Shown piece after piece: positions 17,541-27,698 of a DNA stretch of 64,000 bases. The position numbers and the translations under genes were made by a program. Numbering within the stretch: the stretch's first letter is position 1; every line of letters begins with the position of its first letter. The notes under the pieces are model-generated. The model ran no database searches. It worked only from the letters and a program-made list of their open reading frames with translations, and was not told the DNA's origin. The stretch is from JAVVHH01 sp963835135 (GTDB taxonomy: Bacteria > Pseudomonadota > Alphaproteobacteria > Acetobacterales > Acetobacteraceae): NCBI GenBank assembly GCA_963835135.1, contig CAWIEF010000005.1, positions 744,001 through 808,000 of the forward strand, given 5' to 3'.

Positions 17541-19581
17541 CCCGCATCGTGGGCGTCGACGTCGGCGGCACCTTCACCGACATGTTCCTGTTCGATGACG
17601 CGGCCGGGCGCTTCGAAACCGCCAAGGTCCCCTCCAACCGCGGCGACGAAGCCACCGGCTTCATGCAGGGCCTCCACTCCTTCGGCGCGCTGAACGAAAT
17701 CGGCTCCATCGTTCACGGCACCACCGTCGGCACCAACGCGTTGCTCGAACGCAAGGGCGGCCGGGTTGGGCTGATCACCACGGCCGGGTTCCGCGACGTG
17801 CTCGAGATGCGCCGCCGCGACCGCCGCCAGACCTGGGGCCTGTGGGGCGACTTCGTCCCCGTCATTGACCGCGACATGCGCCTCGAAGCCGCCGAGCGCA
17901 CCCTCGCCGACGGCACCATCCGCGAGCACGTCGAACCGGCCGAGATCCAGCGCCTCGCTTGCGACCTCCTGGCCAACGGCGCCGATGCCCTCGCCATCGT
18001 CTTCATCAACGCCTACGCCAACCCGGCCAACGAACTCGCCGCGCTGGCCGCCGCCCAAGCCGTCTGGCCCAATGGCAACCTCGCGTGCTCCGCCCAGATC
18101 CTCCCGGAGATCCGCGAGTTCGAGCGCACCTCCACCACCGCGCTCAACGCCTACCTTCAACCCGTCGTCGGCAGCTATCTCGAGAAACTCGACGGCGCGC
18201 TCGCCGAGGGCGGCTTCACCGGCCCGTTCCACATCGTCCAGTCCAACGGCGGCGTCATGTCCACCGCCACCGCCCGCCGCCTCCCCGTCCGAACCGCACT
18301 CTCCGGCCCTGCCGCCGGCGTCATCGCCGCTGCCGCCATCGCCGAAGCCGCCGGCTTCCCCGACGTCATCACAGGCGACCTCGGCGGTACCTCCTTCGAC
18401 GTCTCGCTCGTCGTCGGCGGCGCCGTCGCCCTGGCCGCACAGGTCACCGTCGAGTTCGGCCTCGTCATCCGCACCCCCATGATCGAGATCACCACCATCG
18501 GCGCCGGCGGCGGCTCCATCGCCAGCGTCGACGCCGGCGGCCTCCTCCAAGTCGGCCCCGAAAGCGCCGGCTCCCGACCCGGCCCGGTCTCCTACGGCCA
18601 AGGCGGCACCCGCCCCACCCTCACCGACGCCAACGTCGTCCTCGGCCGCATCAACGCCGAGCGCCCGATCGGCGGCGCCCTGCCCGGCTCGACGTCGCCG
18701 CCGCCCGCGACGCCATCATGACCCATGTCGGCACCAAGCTCGGCCTCGGCCCCGAAGCCGCCGCCGAAGCCATCGTCCGCGTCGCCAACGCCCGCATGGC
18801 CGGCGCCATCCGCCTCGTCTCCATCGAGCGCGGCCACGACCCCCAACGCTTCGCCGCCATCCCCTTCGGCGGCGGCGGCGCCCTCCACGCCGGCGCCTTG
18901 ATCCTGGACGTCGGCATGAAGGCCGCCCTCGTCCCCCGCTTCCCCGGCGTCACCTCCGCCCTCGGCTGCATCATCGCCGACATCCGCCATGACCAGGTCC
19001 AGACGGTCAATCTTGCCCTCGCCGCCATCGACGCCGCCGCTCTGGACCGCCGTCTCGTCGCCGAAGCCACCGCCGCCGTTGCCGTTGTGGAGGCGGCCGG
19101 GCTGCCCATTCAGCGCATCGACATCGTCTTCGAAGCCGACATGCACTATGTCGGCCAAACCCACACCGTCGCCGTCCGCCTCCCCATTCAGATCACGGAC
19201 GGCACCACCGCCATCTCCGAACTGATCCTCCGCCAAGCCTTCGACGCGGCCTACCAGTCACAATTCGGCCGCCTGCTCCCCACCCTCGGCATCCGCCTCG
19301 TCAACATCCGCACTGCCGCCATCGGCCGCCGCCCCCATTTCGACCTCGCCGCTCTCGCCCCCGGCCCCGGCGCCTCCCTCGCCGCCGCCGACCGCGGCAG
19401 CCGCGACGTCTGGTTCGGCGGCTGGCGCCGCGCCACCATCCACGACCGCCTCCTCCTCCCCGTCGGCGCCGAGATCCCCGGCCCCGCCATCCTCGAACAG
19501 CCCGACGCCACCACCATCGTCGACCCCGGCCTCACCGCCCGCATCGACCCCTTCGGCAACGTCATCGTGACCCGGCAATGA
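17537..19581 (+). CDS. hyuA: Hydantoinase A/oxoprolinase family protein (frameshifted)
   Basis: The N-terminal part in one frame has GVDVGGTFTDMFLFD (ASKHA-type phosphate loop), HGTTVGTNALLERKG and GDLGGTSFDVSL. Near 18682-18690 the frame breaks: the first frame stops at 18721, and homology resumes in another frame as LDVAAARDAIMTHVGTKLG and runs to 19581. A missing C in the CCCGG stretch would restore a protein of about 680 residues, normal for the family. The subunit binds ATP and activates the cyclic amide with HyuB. Either the gene is inactivated or the sequence has an error; intact flanking operon overlaps favour error. Confidence 0.85.
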
Positions 19582-20171
19582 CCCTCGCCACCACCGCCCT
19601 CCTCCTCTGCGACCTGCAGAACGACTTCGTCCACCCCGACGGCGCCTACGGCCGCGCCGGCCTCGGCACCCCCGCAATCGCCGCCCTCCCCGCCCGCCTC
19701 AAACCACTCGCCGACCACCTCCGCGCCAACGGCGGCTGGATTGTCCAAACCCAGTTCACACTCGTCCCCGGCCGCAGCGGCGAGCCCCTGATCTCGCCGC
19801 ACCTCCTCTCCCTTCGCCCGTTCCTCGAAAAGGGCGATTTCTGTCCCGGTGCCTGGGGCCACCAACTCGTCGACGAACTCCTCCCCGCCGACCTCTCGGT
19901 CGAGAAGATCGCCTACTCCGCCTTCTACATGAGCCGCCTCGAATGGGTGCTACGCCGCTGCGGCATCACCCGCCTCCTCGTCGCCGGCATCGTCAGCAAC
20001 GGCGGCGTCGCCTCCACCGTCCGCGAAGCCCACGTCCGCGACTTCGACCTCACTGTCCTCGAAGACGGCTGCGCGGCCTTCTCCGAGGCCGTCCACGACA
20101 CCGCCATCGCCGCCCTCCGCCCCGTCTGCCGCGTCGCCCCCATCCAAACGATCCTCGAAGAACTGCAATGA
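19578..20171 (+). CDS. Isochorismatase-fold hydrolase lacking the catalytic Cys
   Basis: A 197-residue protein of the isochorismatase/cysteine hydrolase fold. The usual Asp (D12 in LLCDLQNDF) and Lys (K110 in EKIAYSAF) are present, but the position normally holding the nucleophilic Cys is G143 in GIVSNGGVAST. True isochorismatases such as PhzD also lack this Cys, whereas amidases (nicotinamidase, maleamate or carbamoylsarcosine amidase) need it. Annotating it as an amidase would therefore be unsafe; vinyl-ether or other hydrolysis, or a substrate-binding role, is possible. It overlaps hyuA and the flavoprotein gene by ATGA on both sides. Confidence 0.85.
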   Translation: MTLATTALLLCDLQNDFVHPDGAYGRAGLGTPAIAALPARLKPLADHLRANGGWIVQTQFTLVPGRSGEPLISPHLLSLRPFLEKGDFCPGAWGHQLVDELLPADLSVEKIAYSAFYMSRLEWVLRRCGITRLLVAGIVSNGGVASTVREAHVRDFDLTVLEDGCAAFSEAVHDTAIAALRPVCRVAPIQTILEELQ

Positions 20172-21586
20172 CAGTTGAACCCGCCGACTGCATCACCTTC
20201 GACGCCCACATCCCCATCGTCATCATCGGCGCCGGCGCCGCCGGCCTCGTCGCCGCCCTAGAAGCGAAACGACACGGCGCCAACCCTCTCCTCCTAGAGC
20301 GCGACCCCCTCCCCCGCGGCTCCACCGCCCTCTCCGCCGGCCTCATCCCCGCCGCCGGCACACGCTGGCAACGCGCCGCCAACATCCCCGACGACCCCAC
20401 CGCCTTCGCCGCCGACATCATGGCCAAAGCCCACGACGAGCCCGACACCGCCATTGTCGCCGCCCTCACCGAACGCGCCGCCCCCACCCTAGAATGGCTA
20501 GCCGACGCCCACGCCCTCCCCTTCAGCGTCCTCGACGACTTCACCTACCCCGGCCACTCCGCCCGCCGCATGCACGGCCTCCCCACCCGCTCCGGCGCCG
20601 AACTCATCGACCGCCTCCTCGCCGCCGCCGAGACCGCCGGCCTCGACATCCTCTGCGACGCCCACGTCACCACCCTCTACGCCGACGGCCGCCACATCCG
20701 CGGCCTCGCCTACACCCGCCCCGACGGCACCATCGAACGCGTCAGCTGCGACGCCCTCATCCTCGCCTGCAACGGCTACGGCGGCGACCCGGCCCTCGTC
20801 GCCCAGCACATCCCCGAACTCGCCGCCGCCCTCTATTTCGGCCACCCCGGCAACCAGGGCGACGCCCTCCGCTGGGGCGCCGCCCTAGGCGCCCAACCCC
20901 GCCATCTCTCCGGCCACCAAGGCCACGGCTCCGTCGCCCACCCCATCGGCATCCTCATCACCTGGGCCACCATCACCGAAGGCGGCATCCAGGTGAACAC
21001 CGCCGGCGAGCGCTTCTCCAACGAGATGCAGGGCTACTCCGAACAAGCCGCCTTCGTCCTCCGCCAGCCCGGCGCCATTGCCTGGACCGTGTTCGACGCC
21101 CGCATCGCCGCCATCGCCCGCCAATTTGAAGACTTCCGCCAAGCCGAAGCCGCCGGCGTCATCCTCACCGCCGACACCCCCGCCTCCCTCGCCGCCGCCA
21201 TGAACATCCCGCCCGCCGCCCTCGCCGCTAGCATGGCCCGCACCGGCGACAGCTTCGGCCGCGACTTCACCGACGCTCCCGCCCTCGCCCCTCCGTTCCA
21301 CGCCGTCCGCGTCACCGGCGCCTTGTTTCACACCCAAGGCGGCCTCGCCATCGACCCCACCAGCGCCGTCCTCGACCCGGCCGGCACCGCGTTCCCCAAC
21401 CTGTTCGCTGCCGGTGGCGCCGCCTGCGGCGTGTCCGGCCGCACCGCTGGCGGCTACCTCTCCGGCAACGGCCTCCTCTCCGCCGTCGCCGGAGGCTCGC
21501 TCGCCGGCCGATCCGCCGCCGCCCTCACCCGCCGGCCGCCACTTCCCATCGCGCCGCATGACTGCTGCAATGGCCGGCATGACTGA
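20168..21586 (+). CDS. FAD-dependent oxidoreductase, fumarate reductase/succinate dehydrogenase flavoprotein type
   Basis: A 472-residue flavoprotein. The dinucleotide-binding motif GAGAAG is at residues 21-26, followed by LLLERDPLPRGSTALSAG as in soluble fumarate reductase and ketosteroid dehydrogenase relatives. The middle has VNTAGERFSNE, and the end carries LFAAGGAACGVSGR and GGYLSGNGLLSAVAGG, the FAD-binding closing segment. It has no signal peptide. Members add or remove a C=C next to a carbonyl or carboxyl group. In this operon it could form or reduce the unsaturated acid handled by the LeuCD-type hydratase (inference). ATG 20168 overlaps the previous stop. Confidence 0.85.
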   Translation: MTVEPADCITFDAHIPIVIIGAGAAGLVAALEAKRHGANPLLLERDPLPRGSTALSAGLIPAAGTRWQRAANIPDDPTAFAADIMAKAHDEPDTAIVAALTERAAPTLEWLADAHALPFSVLDDFTYPGHSARRMHGLPTRSGAELIDRLLAAAETAGLDILCDAHVTTLYADGRHIRGLAYTRPDGTIERVSCDALILACNGYGGDPALVAQHIPELAAALYFGHPGNQGDALRWGAALGAQPRHLSGHQGHGSVAHPIGILITWATITEGGIQVNTAGERFSNEMQGYSEQAAFVLRQPGAIAWTVFDARIAAIARQFEDFRQAEAAGVILTADTPASLAAAMNIPPAALAASMARTGDSFGRDFTDAPALAPPFHAVRVTGALFHTQGGLAIDPTSAVLDPAGTAFPNLFAAGGAACGVSGRTAGGYLSGNGLLSAVAGGSLAGRSAAALTRRPPLPIAPHDCCNGRHD

Positions 21587-22940
21587 AACCGATGGCCTGC
21601 CAGCCGCGCAGCGACGCTGGGTGATGATCTGCGCCATTTTGGGCGTCGTCCTCGCCACGCTGGACAGCGCCATCGCCAACATCGCCCTGCCCACCATCGC
21701 CCGCGACCTGCACGTCACCGACGCCGCCACCATCTGGGTCGTCAACAGCTACCAGCTCGCCGTCACCGCCTGCCTCTTGCCCGCCGCCGCCCTCGGCGAC
21801 ATCTGGGGCCTCAAGCGCATCTACGGAATTGGCCTCGTCCTCTTCACCGCCGCCTCGCTCGCCTGCGCCCTGTCCCCCACTTTGCCGATCCTGGTGCTCT
21901 CCCGCCTCCTGCAGGGCACGGGCGGCGCCCTGCTCGCCGCCCTCGGCGGCGCCCTGGTCCGCTCCATCTACCCGCGCGCCGTGCTCGGCCGCGGATTCGC
22001 CGCCATCGCCCTGGCCGTCGCACTTTCGGCCGCACTCGGCCCCACCCTGGCCGCCCTCATCCTCTCGGTCGCGCACTGGCCCTGGCTGTTCCTCGTCAAC
22101 GTCCCCGTTGGCCTCCTGACCGTGCCCCTCTTCATCGCCGTCGCCCCAGCTGGACGCCCCCGGCCTCGCGCCTTCGACTGGCCCGGCACCGCTCTCAACG
22201 CCCTCACCTTCGGGTTGATCGTCACCGGCGTCGACGGCCTCGGCGGCGCCGCCCGCGGGACCGCCCTAGCAGAACTGGCCACCGGGCTGGTCGCCGGCGC
22301 GCTCCTCGTCCGCCAGCAGTCGCGCCGGCGCTCGCCCATGCTCCCGCTCGATCTGCTGCGCATCCCCCTCTTCGCCCTCTCGATGGCGACGTCGATCTGC
22401 TCCTACGCCGCCCAGATCCTTGCCTACGTTTCGCTCCCCTTTCTCTTCCAAGTCGTCATGCACCGCGACGCCGTTGCCACCGGCCTGCTCGTCACACCCT
22501 GGCCGCTCCTCGTCGCCGTCGCCGCTCCGATAGCCGGGCGCCTCTCCGACCGGTATCCCGCCGCCGTGCTCGGCAGCATCGGCCTGGCCGCCCTCGCCTG
22601 CGGCCTGCTGCTGCTCGCCACCATGTCGGCCCACCCCGCCGACGGCGACGTCGTCTGGCGCATGGCCATCTGCGGCATCGGCTTCGGTTTCTATCAAACC
22701 CCCAACAACCTCACCCTCATGACCGCCGGCCCGCCCGAGCGAAACGGCGCCGCCAGCGCCATGGTCGCCGTCGCCCGCACGGTCGGCTGGTCGCTCGGCT
22801 CGGCCATCGTCGCCCTCATCTTCGGCCTGCGCGGCGACGCCGCCGCCGGCGAATGCCTCTACGTCGCCGCCGCCTTCGCCCTCCTCGGCATCCTCGTCAG
22901 CCTCGCCCGCACCGGCGCCCACCCCGCCCTCGCCGCCTGA
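21558..22940 (+). CDS. MFS transporter, DHA2-type
   Basis: A membrane protein of about 460 residues with 12-14 predicted hydrophobic segments. The first helix carries LDSAIANIALPTIARDL (motif D1 of drug:H+ antiporters), followed by ATIWVVNSYQLAVTA and GDIWGLKRIYGIG, as in the EmrB/QacA group. It probably exports an organic compound or participates in substrate/product exchange. ATG 21558 lies within the end of the flavoprotein gene; 21570 and 21579 are alternative in-frame ATGs. Its position inside the catabolic operon suggests export of a toxic intermediate or substrate analogue. Confidence 0.88.
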   Translation: MTAAMAGMTETDGLPAAQRRWVMICAILGVVLATLDSAIANIALPTIARDLHVTDAATIWVVNSYQLAVTACLLPAAALGDIWGLKRIYGIGLVLFTAASLACALSPTLPILVLSRLLQGTGGALLAALGGALVRSIYPRAVLGRGFAAIALAVALSAALGPTLAALILSVAHWPWLFLVNVPVGLLTVPLFIAVAPAGRPRPRAFDWPGTALNALTFGLIVTGVDGLGGAARGTALAELATGLVAGALLVRQQSRRRSPMLPLDLLRIPLFALSMATSICSYAAQILAYVSLPFLFQVVMHRDAVATGLLVTPWPLLVAVAAPIAGRLSDRYPAAVLGSIGLAALACGLLLLATMSAHPADGDVVWRMAICGIGFGFYQTPNNLTLMTAGPPERNGAASAMVAVARTVGWSLGSAIVALIFGLRGDAAAGECLYVAAAFALLGILVSLARTGAHPALAA

Positions 22941-22966
22941 CGCTACCCCATCCGCACGGAGCAACC

Positions 22967-24319
22967 ATGCCCGACACCCTGATCCGCGGCACCGTCGTCA
23001 CCGCAAGGGACATCCTCAAAGACGGCTGGATCGCCATCACCGGTGAAACGATCGACGCCGTCGGCCAAGGCACGCCCCCACCCACCGACACCGTCATGAG
23101 CTACGGCGACAACCTCGTCCTCCCCGGCCTCGTCGACGGCCACATGCACACCAGCTCCGCCATTGGCTGGCCCGGCATCGAGGGATCGACCCGCTCGGCC
23201 GCCGCCGGCGGCGTCACCACCTGCGTCGACATGCCCTACGACGTGCCCCACGCCGTCACCGACGCCGGCATCCTCGCCGACAAGATCCGCTCCGTCGAAC
23301 GCATCGCTCATGTCGACATGGCCCTCTACGGCACCATCCGCAAAACCGGCGGCGTCGACGCCATCCCCGCGCTCGCCGCCGCCGGCATCTCCGCCTTCAA
23401 GCTCTCCACCTACGAATATGACCCGGTTCGCTTCCCCCGCATCGACCACCCGACCATGGTCGACGCCTTCGCCGCTATCGCCAAGACCGGCCTCCCGGTC
23501 GCGGTCCATAACGAGGATCAGGAACTCGTCGAACGACTCACCGCCGCCGCCCGCGCCGCCGGCCAGACCGACCCCATCATGCACGCCCGCACTCGTCCTC
23601 CGCTCGCCGAGACCATGGCCGACCTCGAGATTTTCGAGATCGGCCTCGAAACCGGCGCCCACGTCCACATCGCCCACTCCTCCGTCGCGCGCGGCTTCGC
23701 CATCGCCGAGTCCTTCCGCAACCAGGGTGGCCAAGCGACCGGCGAAGCCTGCATCCAATATCTCTGCATGACTGAAGACGACCTGGTCCGCCTCGGCGGC
23801 CGTGGCAAATGCAACCCGCCCTTCCGCACCGCCGCCGAGATCGAGCGCATGTGGGACGCCCTCCAAACCGACAAGATCGCCTACGTCTCCACCGACCACG
23901 CCCCCTGGCCCGCCGACCGCAAATCCTCCCCCGACATTTTCGCCTGTGGTGCCGGCCTGACCGGCCTGCAGAGCTACGCCCCCCTGATGTACACGCTGCT
24001 CGACGAGCGCGGCCTCTCCCCCACCTTGATGGCCACCTACTGCGCCCGGCGCAGCGCCCAACTCCACGGCCTCTGGCCCCGCAAAGGCGAACTCGCCCCG
24101 GGCTCCGACGCCGACCTCCTGATCCTTGAACCCGGCGACTACACTTTCGACGAAGCCACCATCCAAGACGTCCCCACCATGCGCTGGTCCCCCTATCACG
24201 GCCGCCCCCTCCGCGCCCGCGTCGCCGCCACGATCCTCCGCGGCCACCTGATCTGGGACGGCGCCACCGTACTCGCGCACCCCGGCCAAGGTCGCTTCAT
24301 CCGCCGCGAGAGCCACTGA
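22967..24319 (+). CDS. Dihydropyrimidinase/allantoinase-like amidohydrolase
   Basis: A 450-residue metal-dependent amidohydrolase. Metal ligands are visible: H59 and H61 in DGHMHT, K145 in AFKLSTYE as the likely carbamylated bridging Lys, H181 in AVHNED, H237 in HIAHSS and D310 in STDHAP. This arrangement is that of cyclic amidohydrolases opening hydantoin, dihydropyrimidine, dihydroorotate or allantoin rings. Followed 2 bp later by a D-carbamoylase-like gene, hydantoin or a related ureide is the most likely substrate type. The start ATG 22967 follows GGAGCAACC, an acceptable ribosome site. Confidence 0.9.
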   Translation: MPDTLIRGTVVTARDILKDGWIAITGETIDAVGQGTPPPTDTVMSYGDNLVLPGLVDGHMHTSSAIGWPGIEGSTRSAAAGGVTTCVDMPYDVPHAVTDAGILADKIRSVERIAHVDMALYGTIRKTGGVDAIPALAAAGISAFKLSTYEYDPVRFPRIDHPTMVDAFAAIAKTGLPVAVHNEDQELVERLTAAARAAGQTDPIMHARTRPPLAETMADLEIFEIGLETGAHVHIAHSSVARGFAIAESFRNQGGQATGEACIQYLCMTEDDLVRLGGRGKCNPPFRTAAEIERMWDALQTDKIAYVSTDHAPWPADRKSSPDIFACGAGLTGLQSYAPLMYTLLDERGLSPTLMATYCARRSAQLHGLWPRKGELAPGSDADLLILEPGDYTFDEATIQDVPTMRWSPYHGRPLRARVAATILRGHLIWDGATVLAHPGQGRFIRRESH

Positions 24320-24320
24320 C

Positions 24321-25286
24321 ATGCCCCGCCTCCTCACCGTCGCCGCGGCCCAGCTCGGCCCCATCCAGCGCGTTGAACCGCGTGCCGAAGCCGTCGGCCG
24401 CATGATCCGCCTCATGGAGCGCGCCCACGTCCGCGGCGTCGAACTCGTCGTCTTCCCCGAGCTCGCGCTGACCACCTTCTTCCCCCGCCACTACCTCGAG
24501 GACCGCGCCGAAGCCGACCCCTGGTTTGAAATTGCGCTGCCCTCCAACGAGACCGCCCCCCTGTTCGAAGCAGCCCGGCGCCTCAACCTCGCCTTCCACC
24601 TCGGCTATGCCGAAAAGACGCCCGATGGCCGCCACTTCAACACCGCGGTCCTGGTCAGCCCGGTCGGCGACATCATGCTGAAATACCGAAAGATCCACCT
24701 GCCAGGTCATGCCGACTACCTGCCGCACCGCAAGGTCCAGCATCTCGAGAAGCGCTATTTCGAGGTTGGCGACCTCGGCTTCCCCGTCATCCGCGCCCCG
24801 ATCGGCGCGCAAGCCGTCAACGCCGGCCTCATGATCTGCAACGACCGCCGCTGGCCCGAAGCCTGGCGCATCCTCGGCCTGCAATCCGTCGAACTCGTCA
24901 TGCTCGGCTACAACACCCCCAGCACCAACCAGGACGCTGCCGGCTTCGAGGCCCACCACCTCCGCGTCGCCCACAGCCATCTCAGCATCCAGGCCGGCGC
25001 CTACCAGAACTCGACCTTCGCCGTCGCCACCGCCAAGGCCGGCACCGAAGACGGCTGCGAGCTGTTCGGCAACTCCATCATCGTCAACCCCCAGGGCGAA
25101 ATCATGGCCGAAGCCACCACTTGGAGCGACGAGTTGATCACCGCCGACCTCGACCTCGACCGTTGCACCTTGGGCCGAACCACGATCTTCGCCTTCGACC
25201 GCCACCGCCGCCCCGAAGCCTACGGCCGCATCCTCGACCAGGTCGGCGCCGTCGACCCCCCGCTCTGGCAGCCCGGCGCGCGCTGA
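24321..25286 (+). CDS. Nitrilase-superfamily hydrolase, N-carbamoyl-D-amino acid amidohydrolase-like
   Basis: A 321-residue carbon-nitrogen hydrolase. The Glu-Lys-Cys triad is clear: E47 in VVFPELAL, K124 in KYRKIHLPG and C173 in MICNDRRWPE. The context around it (HLEKRYFEVGDLGFPV, GYNTPSTNQ, LSIQAGAYQN) closely follows D-carbamoylases, which release CO2 and ammonia from N-carbamoyl amino acids. It would act directly after the ring-opening amidohydrolase encoded 2 bp upstream. It is the last gene of the + strand operon and converges on the flavin reductase gene. Confidence 0.92.
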   Translation: MPRLLTVAAAQLGPIQRVEPRAEAVGRMIRLMERAHVRGVELVVFPELALTTFFPRHYLEDRAEADPWFEIALPSNETAPLFEAARRLNLAFHLGYAEKTPDGRHFNTAVLVSPVGDIMLKYRKIHLPGHADYLPHRKVQHLEKRYFEVGDLGFPVIRAPIGAQAVNAGLMICNDRRWPEAWRILGLQSVELVMLGYNTPSTNQDAAGFEAHHLRVAHSHLSIQAGAYQNSTFAVATAKAGTEDGCELFGNSIIVNPQGEIMAEATTWSDELITADLDLDRCTLGRTTIFAFDRHRRPEAYGRILDQVGAVDPPLWQPGAR

Positions 25287-25299
25287 CCGCGCCGGCCCG

Positions 25300-25936
25300 C
25301 TACTCCCCCGCCCGCCGCCACTCTCCCACCGTCATCCGCGGCACCTCGAACACATCCCCCGTCCGGCAATACCCGCCGCCGCCATGCATCCGCCCCACCA
25401 AATCGAGCGCCGGCGTATCCACGTAGCAGCGCGCCGCATCCAGCACCGCCTCATCCGCGATGTGCATGTGCAGGATCCGCCCCAGCACGAGATCCCGCTC
25501 GTGCGGCAGCTCCACGATCTGATATAGCTCGCACTCGAATGCGACCGGACTGCGCACGATCCGCGGCACCCCCACCTTCACCGACGCCGCCACCGCCAAC
25601 CCGGCCTCCGCGACCTCGCTCACCTCCGCCCCAAAATCGATCGCCGTCACCACCATCTCCGGCGCGACCGCAAAGTCCACCAGGTTCACGACGAACTCCC
25701 TCGTCTCCCGGATATTGACCGCCGTATCCTTCTTCCCTCCGCCGCTCTTCCCTTCGACGCTGATGCTGATGAGCGGCGGATCCCCGCCGACCCCGTTGAA
25801 GAACGAATAGGGCGCCGCGTTCACCACCCCCGCCCGCGACCGCGTCACCACCCACGCCACCGGGCGCGGAACGATCGTCGACACCATCAACTTGTATCGA
25901 TCCTTTGCCGAGATCGTCGCAAAATCGGTACTGCAT
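25300..25936 (-). CDS. Flavin reductase-like FMN-binding protein (frameshifted near its start)
   Basis: About 210 residues of the split-barrel flavin reductase family. DRYKLMVSTIVPRPVAWV and APYSFFNGVGGDPPL bind FMN in this family, and VNLVDFAVAPEM follows. The open frame as given starts at TTG 25890, inside this conserved block. The missing N-terminus, MQYRFCDDLGK from ATG 25936, lies in a different frame; removing one G from the AAAGG stretch at 25902-25908 joins them. A stronger ribosome site (AAGGAGG) precedes an earlier in-frame ATG at 26014. The protein probably supplies reduced flavin to a partner oxygenase. Confidence 0.8.
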
Positions 25937-26056
25937 CACCCACACCCACGTTCCCAGTCCAGTCTCGCCTTCCGGTCCGGCGCCGTCCACCTCGACCGAA
26001 CTGACGCGGGCCATCCCGCCTCCTTGCGCGCCAGACGTGACATCGCTTGCATCATA

Positions 26057-26072
26057 TACCCCCCTACGGGTA
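26057..26072. promoter_or_regulatory. CsoR/RcnR-type metal-responsive operator
   Basis: TACCCCCCTACGGGTA ends 11 bp before the dmeR start. It is a GC-centred near-palindrome with TACC/GGTA ends, the pattern bound by CsoR/RcnR/DmeR repressors. The flanking bases are AT-rich (CATCATA) and may include the -10 region, so repressor binding would block transcription of dmeRF. Confidence 0.7.
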
Positions 26073-26083
26073 CCGTCCGCGCG

Positions 26084-26363
26084 ATGTCTCACACCGTCAA
26101 ACACCGGTCCAAGCTGGTCGCACGTGTCCGCCGCATCAAAGGCCAGGTCGAAGCCGTCGAGCGCGCCCTGGAGTCGGAGATCGGCTGCACGGACGTGCTC
26201 ATGCTAGTCGCCTCGCTCCGCGGCGCCATCAACGGGCTCAACACGGAAGTCATGGAAGATCACATCCGCAACCACGTGTCCGACCCCGCAACGGATCCCG
26301 ATCCCGAGCGGGCCCGTGGCACGGCCGATCTCGATCGAAGCCATCCGCACCTATCTGAAGTAG
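26084..26363 (+). CDS. dmeR: CsoR/RcnR-family metal-sensing repressor (DmeR-like, frameshifted 3' end)
   Basis: A four-helix repressor of about 92 residues. It starts MSHTVKHRSKLVARVRRIKGQ with the family's RRIKGQVEAVERALE helix, and has the Cys in IGCTDVLMLVASLRGAINGL and a His in EDHIRNHV as metal ligands. The expected end, LIEAIRTYLK then TAG at 26361-26363, lies in another frame. One extra G at 26330-26336 explains this; without correction the frame runs on into dmeF. DmeR-type proteins release DNA when Ni or Co binds, de-repressing the efflux gene downstream. The operator sits just upstream. Confidence 0.82.
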
Positions 26364-26431
26364 CGGTCTCATGCGTCACGCTCCAGTCCGGCCCGTCCCG
26401 CCGCACTACCATCCGCGCGCTCGCACGCATC

Positions 26432-27698
26432 ATGATTGTTGACGCCATGCCATCCTCCACCGCGGCCGGCCTCGTCCCGTCCCACCCCGCACCTTGCCTG
26501 GTTCACACCCCGCTCGTCCTCGGCGAAGGCCACGACGGCAACAAGCGGCGAAGCTGGTGGGTCATCGTCCTGTGCGGCGTGACGATGGTCGCCGAAATCG
26601 CCGGCGGCCTGCTGTTCGGCTCCATCGCGCTGGTCGCGGACGGCCTGCACATGGCCACCCATGTCGGCGCCCTGCTCCTGGCCGCCTTGGCCTATACCTT
26701 CGCCAGCCGTCACGCGCGTGACCCACGCTTCACCTTCGGCACCGGCAAGCTCGGCGATCTGGCCGGATACAGCAGCGCCATCGCGCTGGCGATGATCTCA
26801 TTGCTGATCGGCTACGAAGCGGTCGCGCGCCTCTTCGACCCGGTGCCGATTCAGTTCGGTCAGGCCATCCCGATTGCCTGCCTTGGCCTGGCGGTCAACG
26901 TCGCCAGCGTGTGGCTCCTCAGCGGCGGCCATCATCACGACCACGGCCACCATCCAGACCATGAGCACGGCCCAGACGAACAGACCGCCCGGCTCGGCAC
27001 CGGCACAGCCTCGTTGTCCATCGTCGAGGACGGCGTGCCGCCCCGCTTCCAAGTGCGCCTGGCAGGCTTCGACCAGCCCGGCCAAGTAACCGTCCAAACC
27101 GTCCGGCCCGACGGTACGCGCCAACACTTCCTCTTCGTCGAACGCGACGGACTGCTCGAAATCGACCGACGAACTCCCCGAGCCGCACGCCTTCGCCGCG
27201 CATCTACGTCTCGACGACGCCGGCATACCCCGGGAGCACGCCTTCACCTTCGCCGAGCACGCGCCTGGCGCCACCCACCGCGACAACAACATGCGGGCCG
27301 CCGTCGTTCACGTCTTGGCTGACGCCGTCGTCTCCGTGCTGGTGATTGCCGGCCTGCTCATGGCCCGCGCCTTCGGCTGGCTCTGGATGGATCCGCTGGC
27401 CGGCATCATCGGCGCCGTCGTCATCGCAAGCTGGTCGTACAGCCTCATCCGCGACACCGGCGCCATCCTGTTGGACGTGGTGCCGGATACTGCCTTGGCC
27501 CGGCAGGTCCAAGCCGTCGTCGCGGCCGAGGGCGACGAACTGGCCGACTTCCACCTCTGGCGCATCGGTCCCGGCCATCTCGGTGCCATCCTCTCGGTCG
27601 TCACCACCCGCGGCCATGGCGCGGCGTTCTACCGGGCCAAGCTTGCCCGCTTCCGCTCGCTCTCGCACGTGACGGTCGAGGCGACCCACAAGACCTGA
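26432..27698 (+). CDS. dmeF: CDF cation efflux protein (DmeF-like, frameshifted)
   Basis: A cation-diffusion-facilitator protein. The first TM helices include TMVAEIAGGLLFGSIALVADGLHMATH, whose ALVADGLHM segment holds metal-site Asp and His, and a His-rich loop (GGHHHDHGHHPDHEHG) follows TM4. The frame breaks near 27157-27164: one extra A in CGAAATCG moves TDELPEPHAFAAH and the remaining TM segments (AAVVHVLADAVVSVL, another metal-site block) into the second frame to 27698. Corrected length is about 420 residues. DmeF proteins pump Co and Ni out of the cytoplasm. ATG 26447 is an alternative start. Confidence 0.85.

Noticed and set aside
25892..27322. Single DmeR-DmeF fusion protein
   Set aside because: The expected DmeR ending LIEAIRTYLK and its stop exist one frame away, and the linking residues look like read-through of non-coding sequence. 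A frameshift explains it better than a real fusion.
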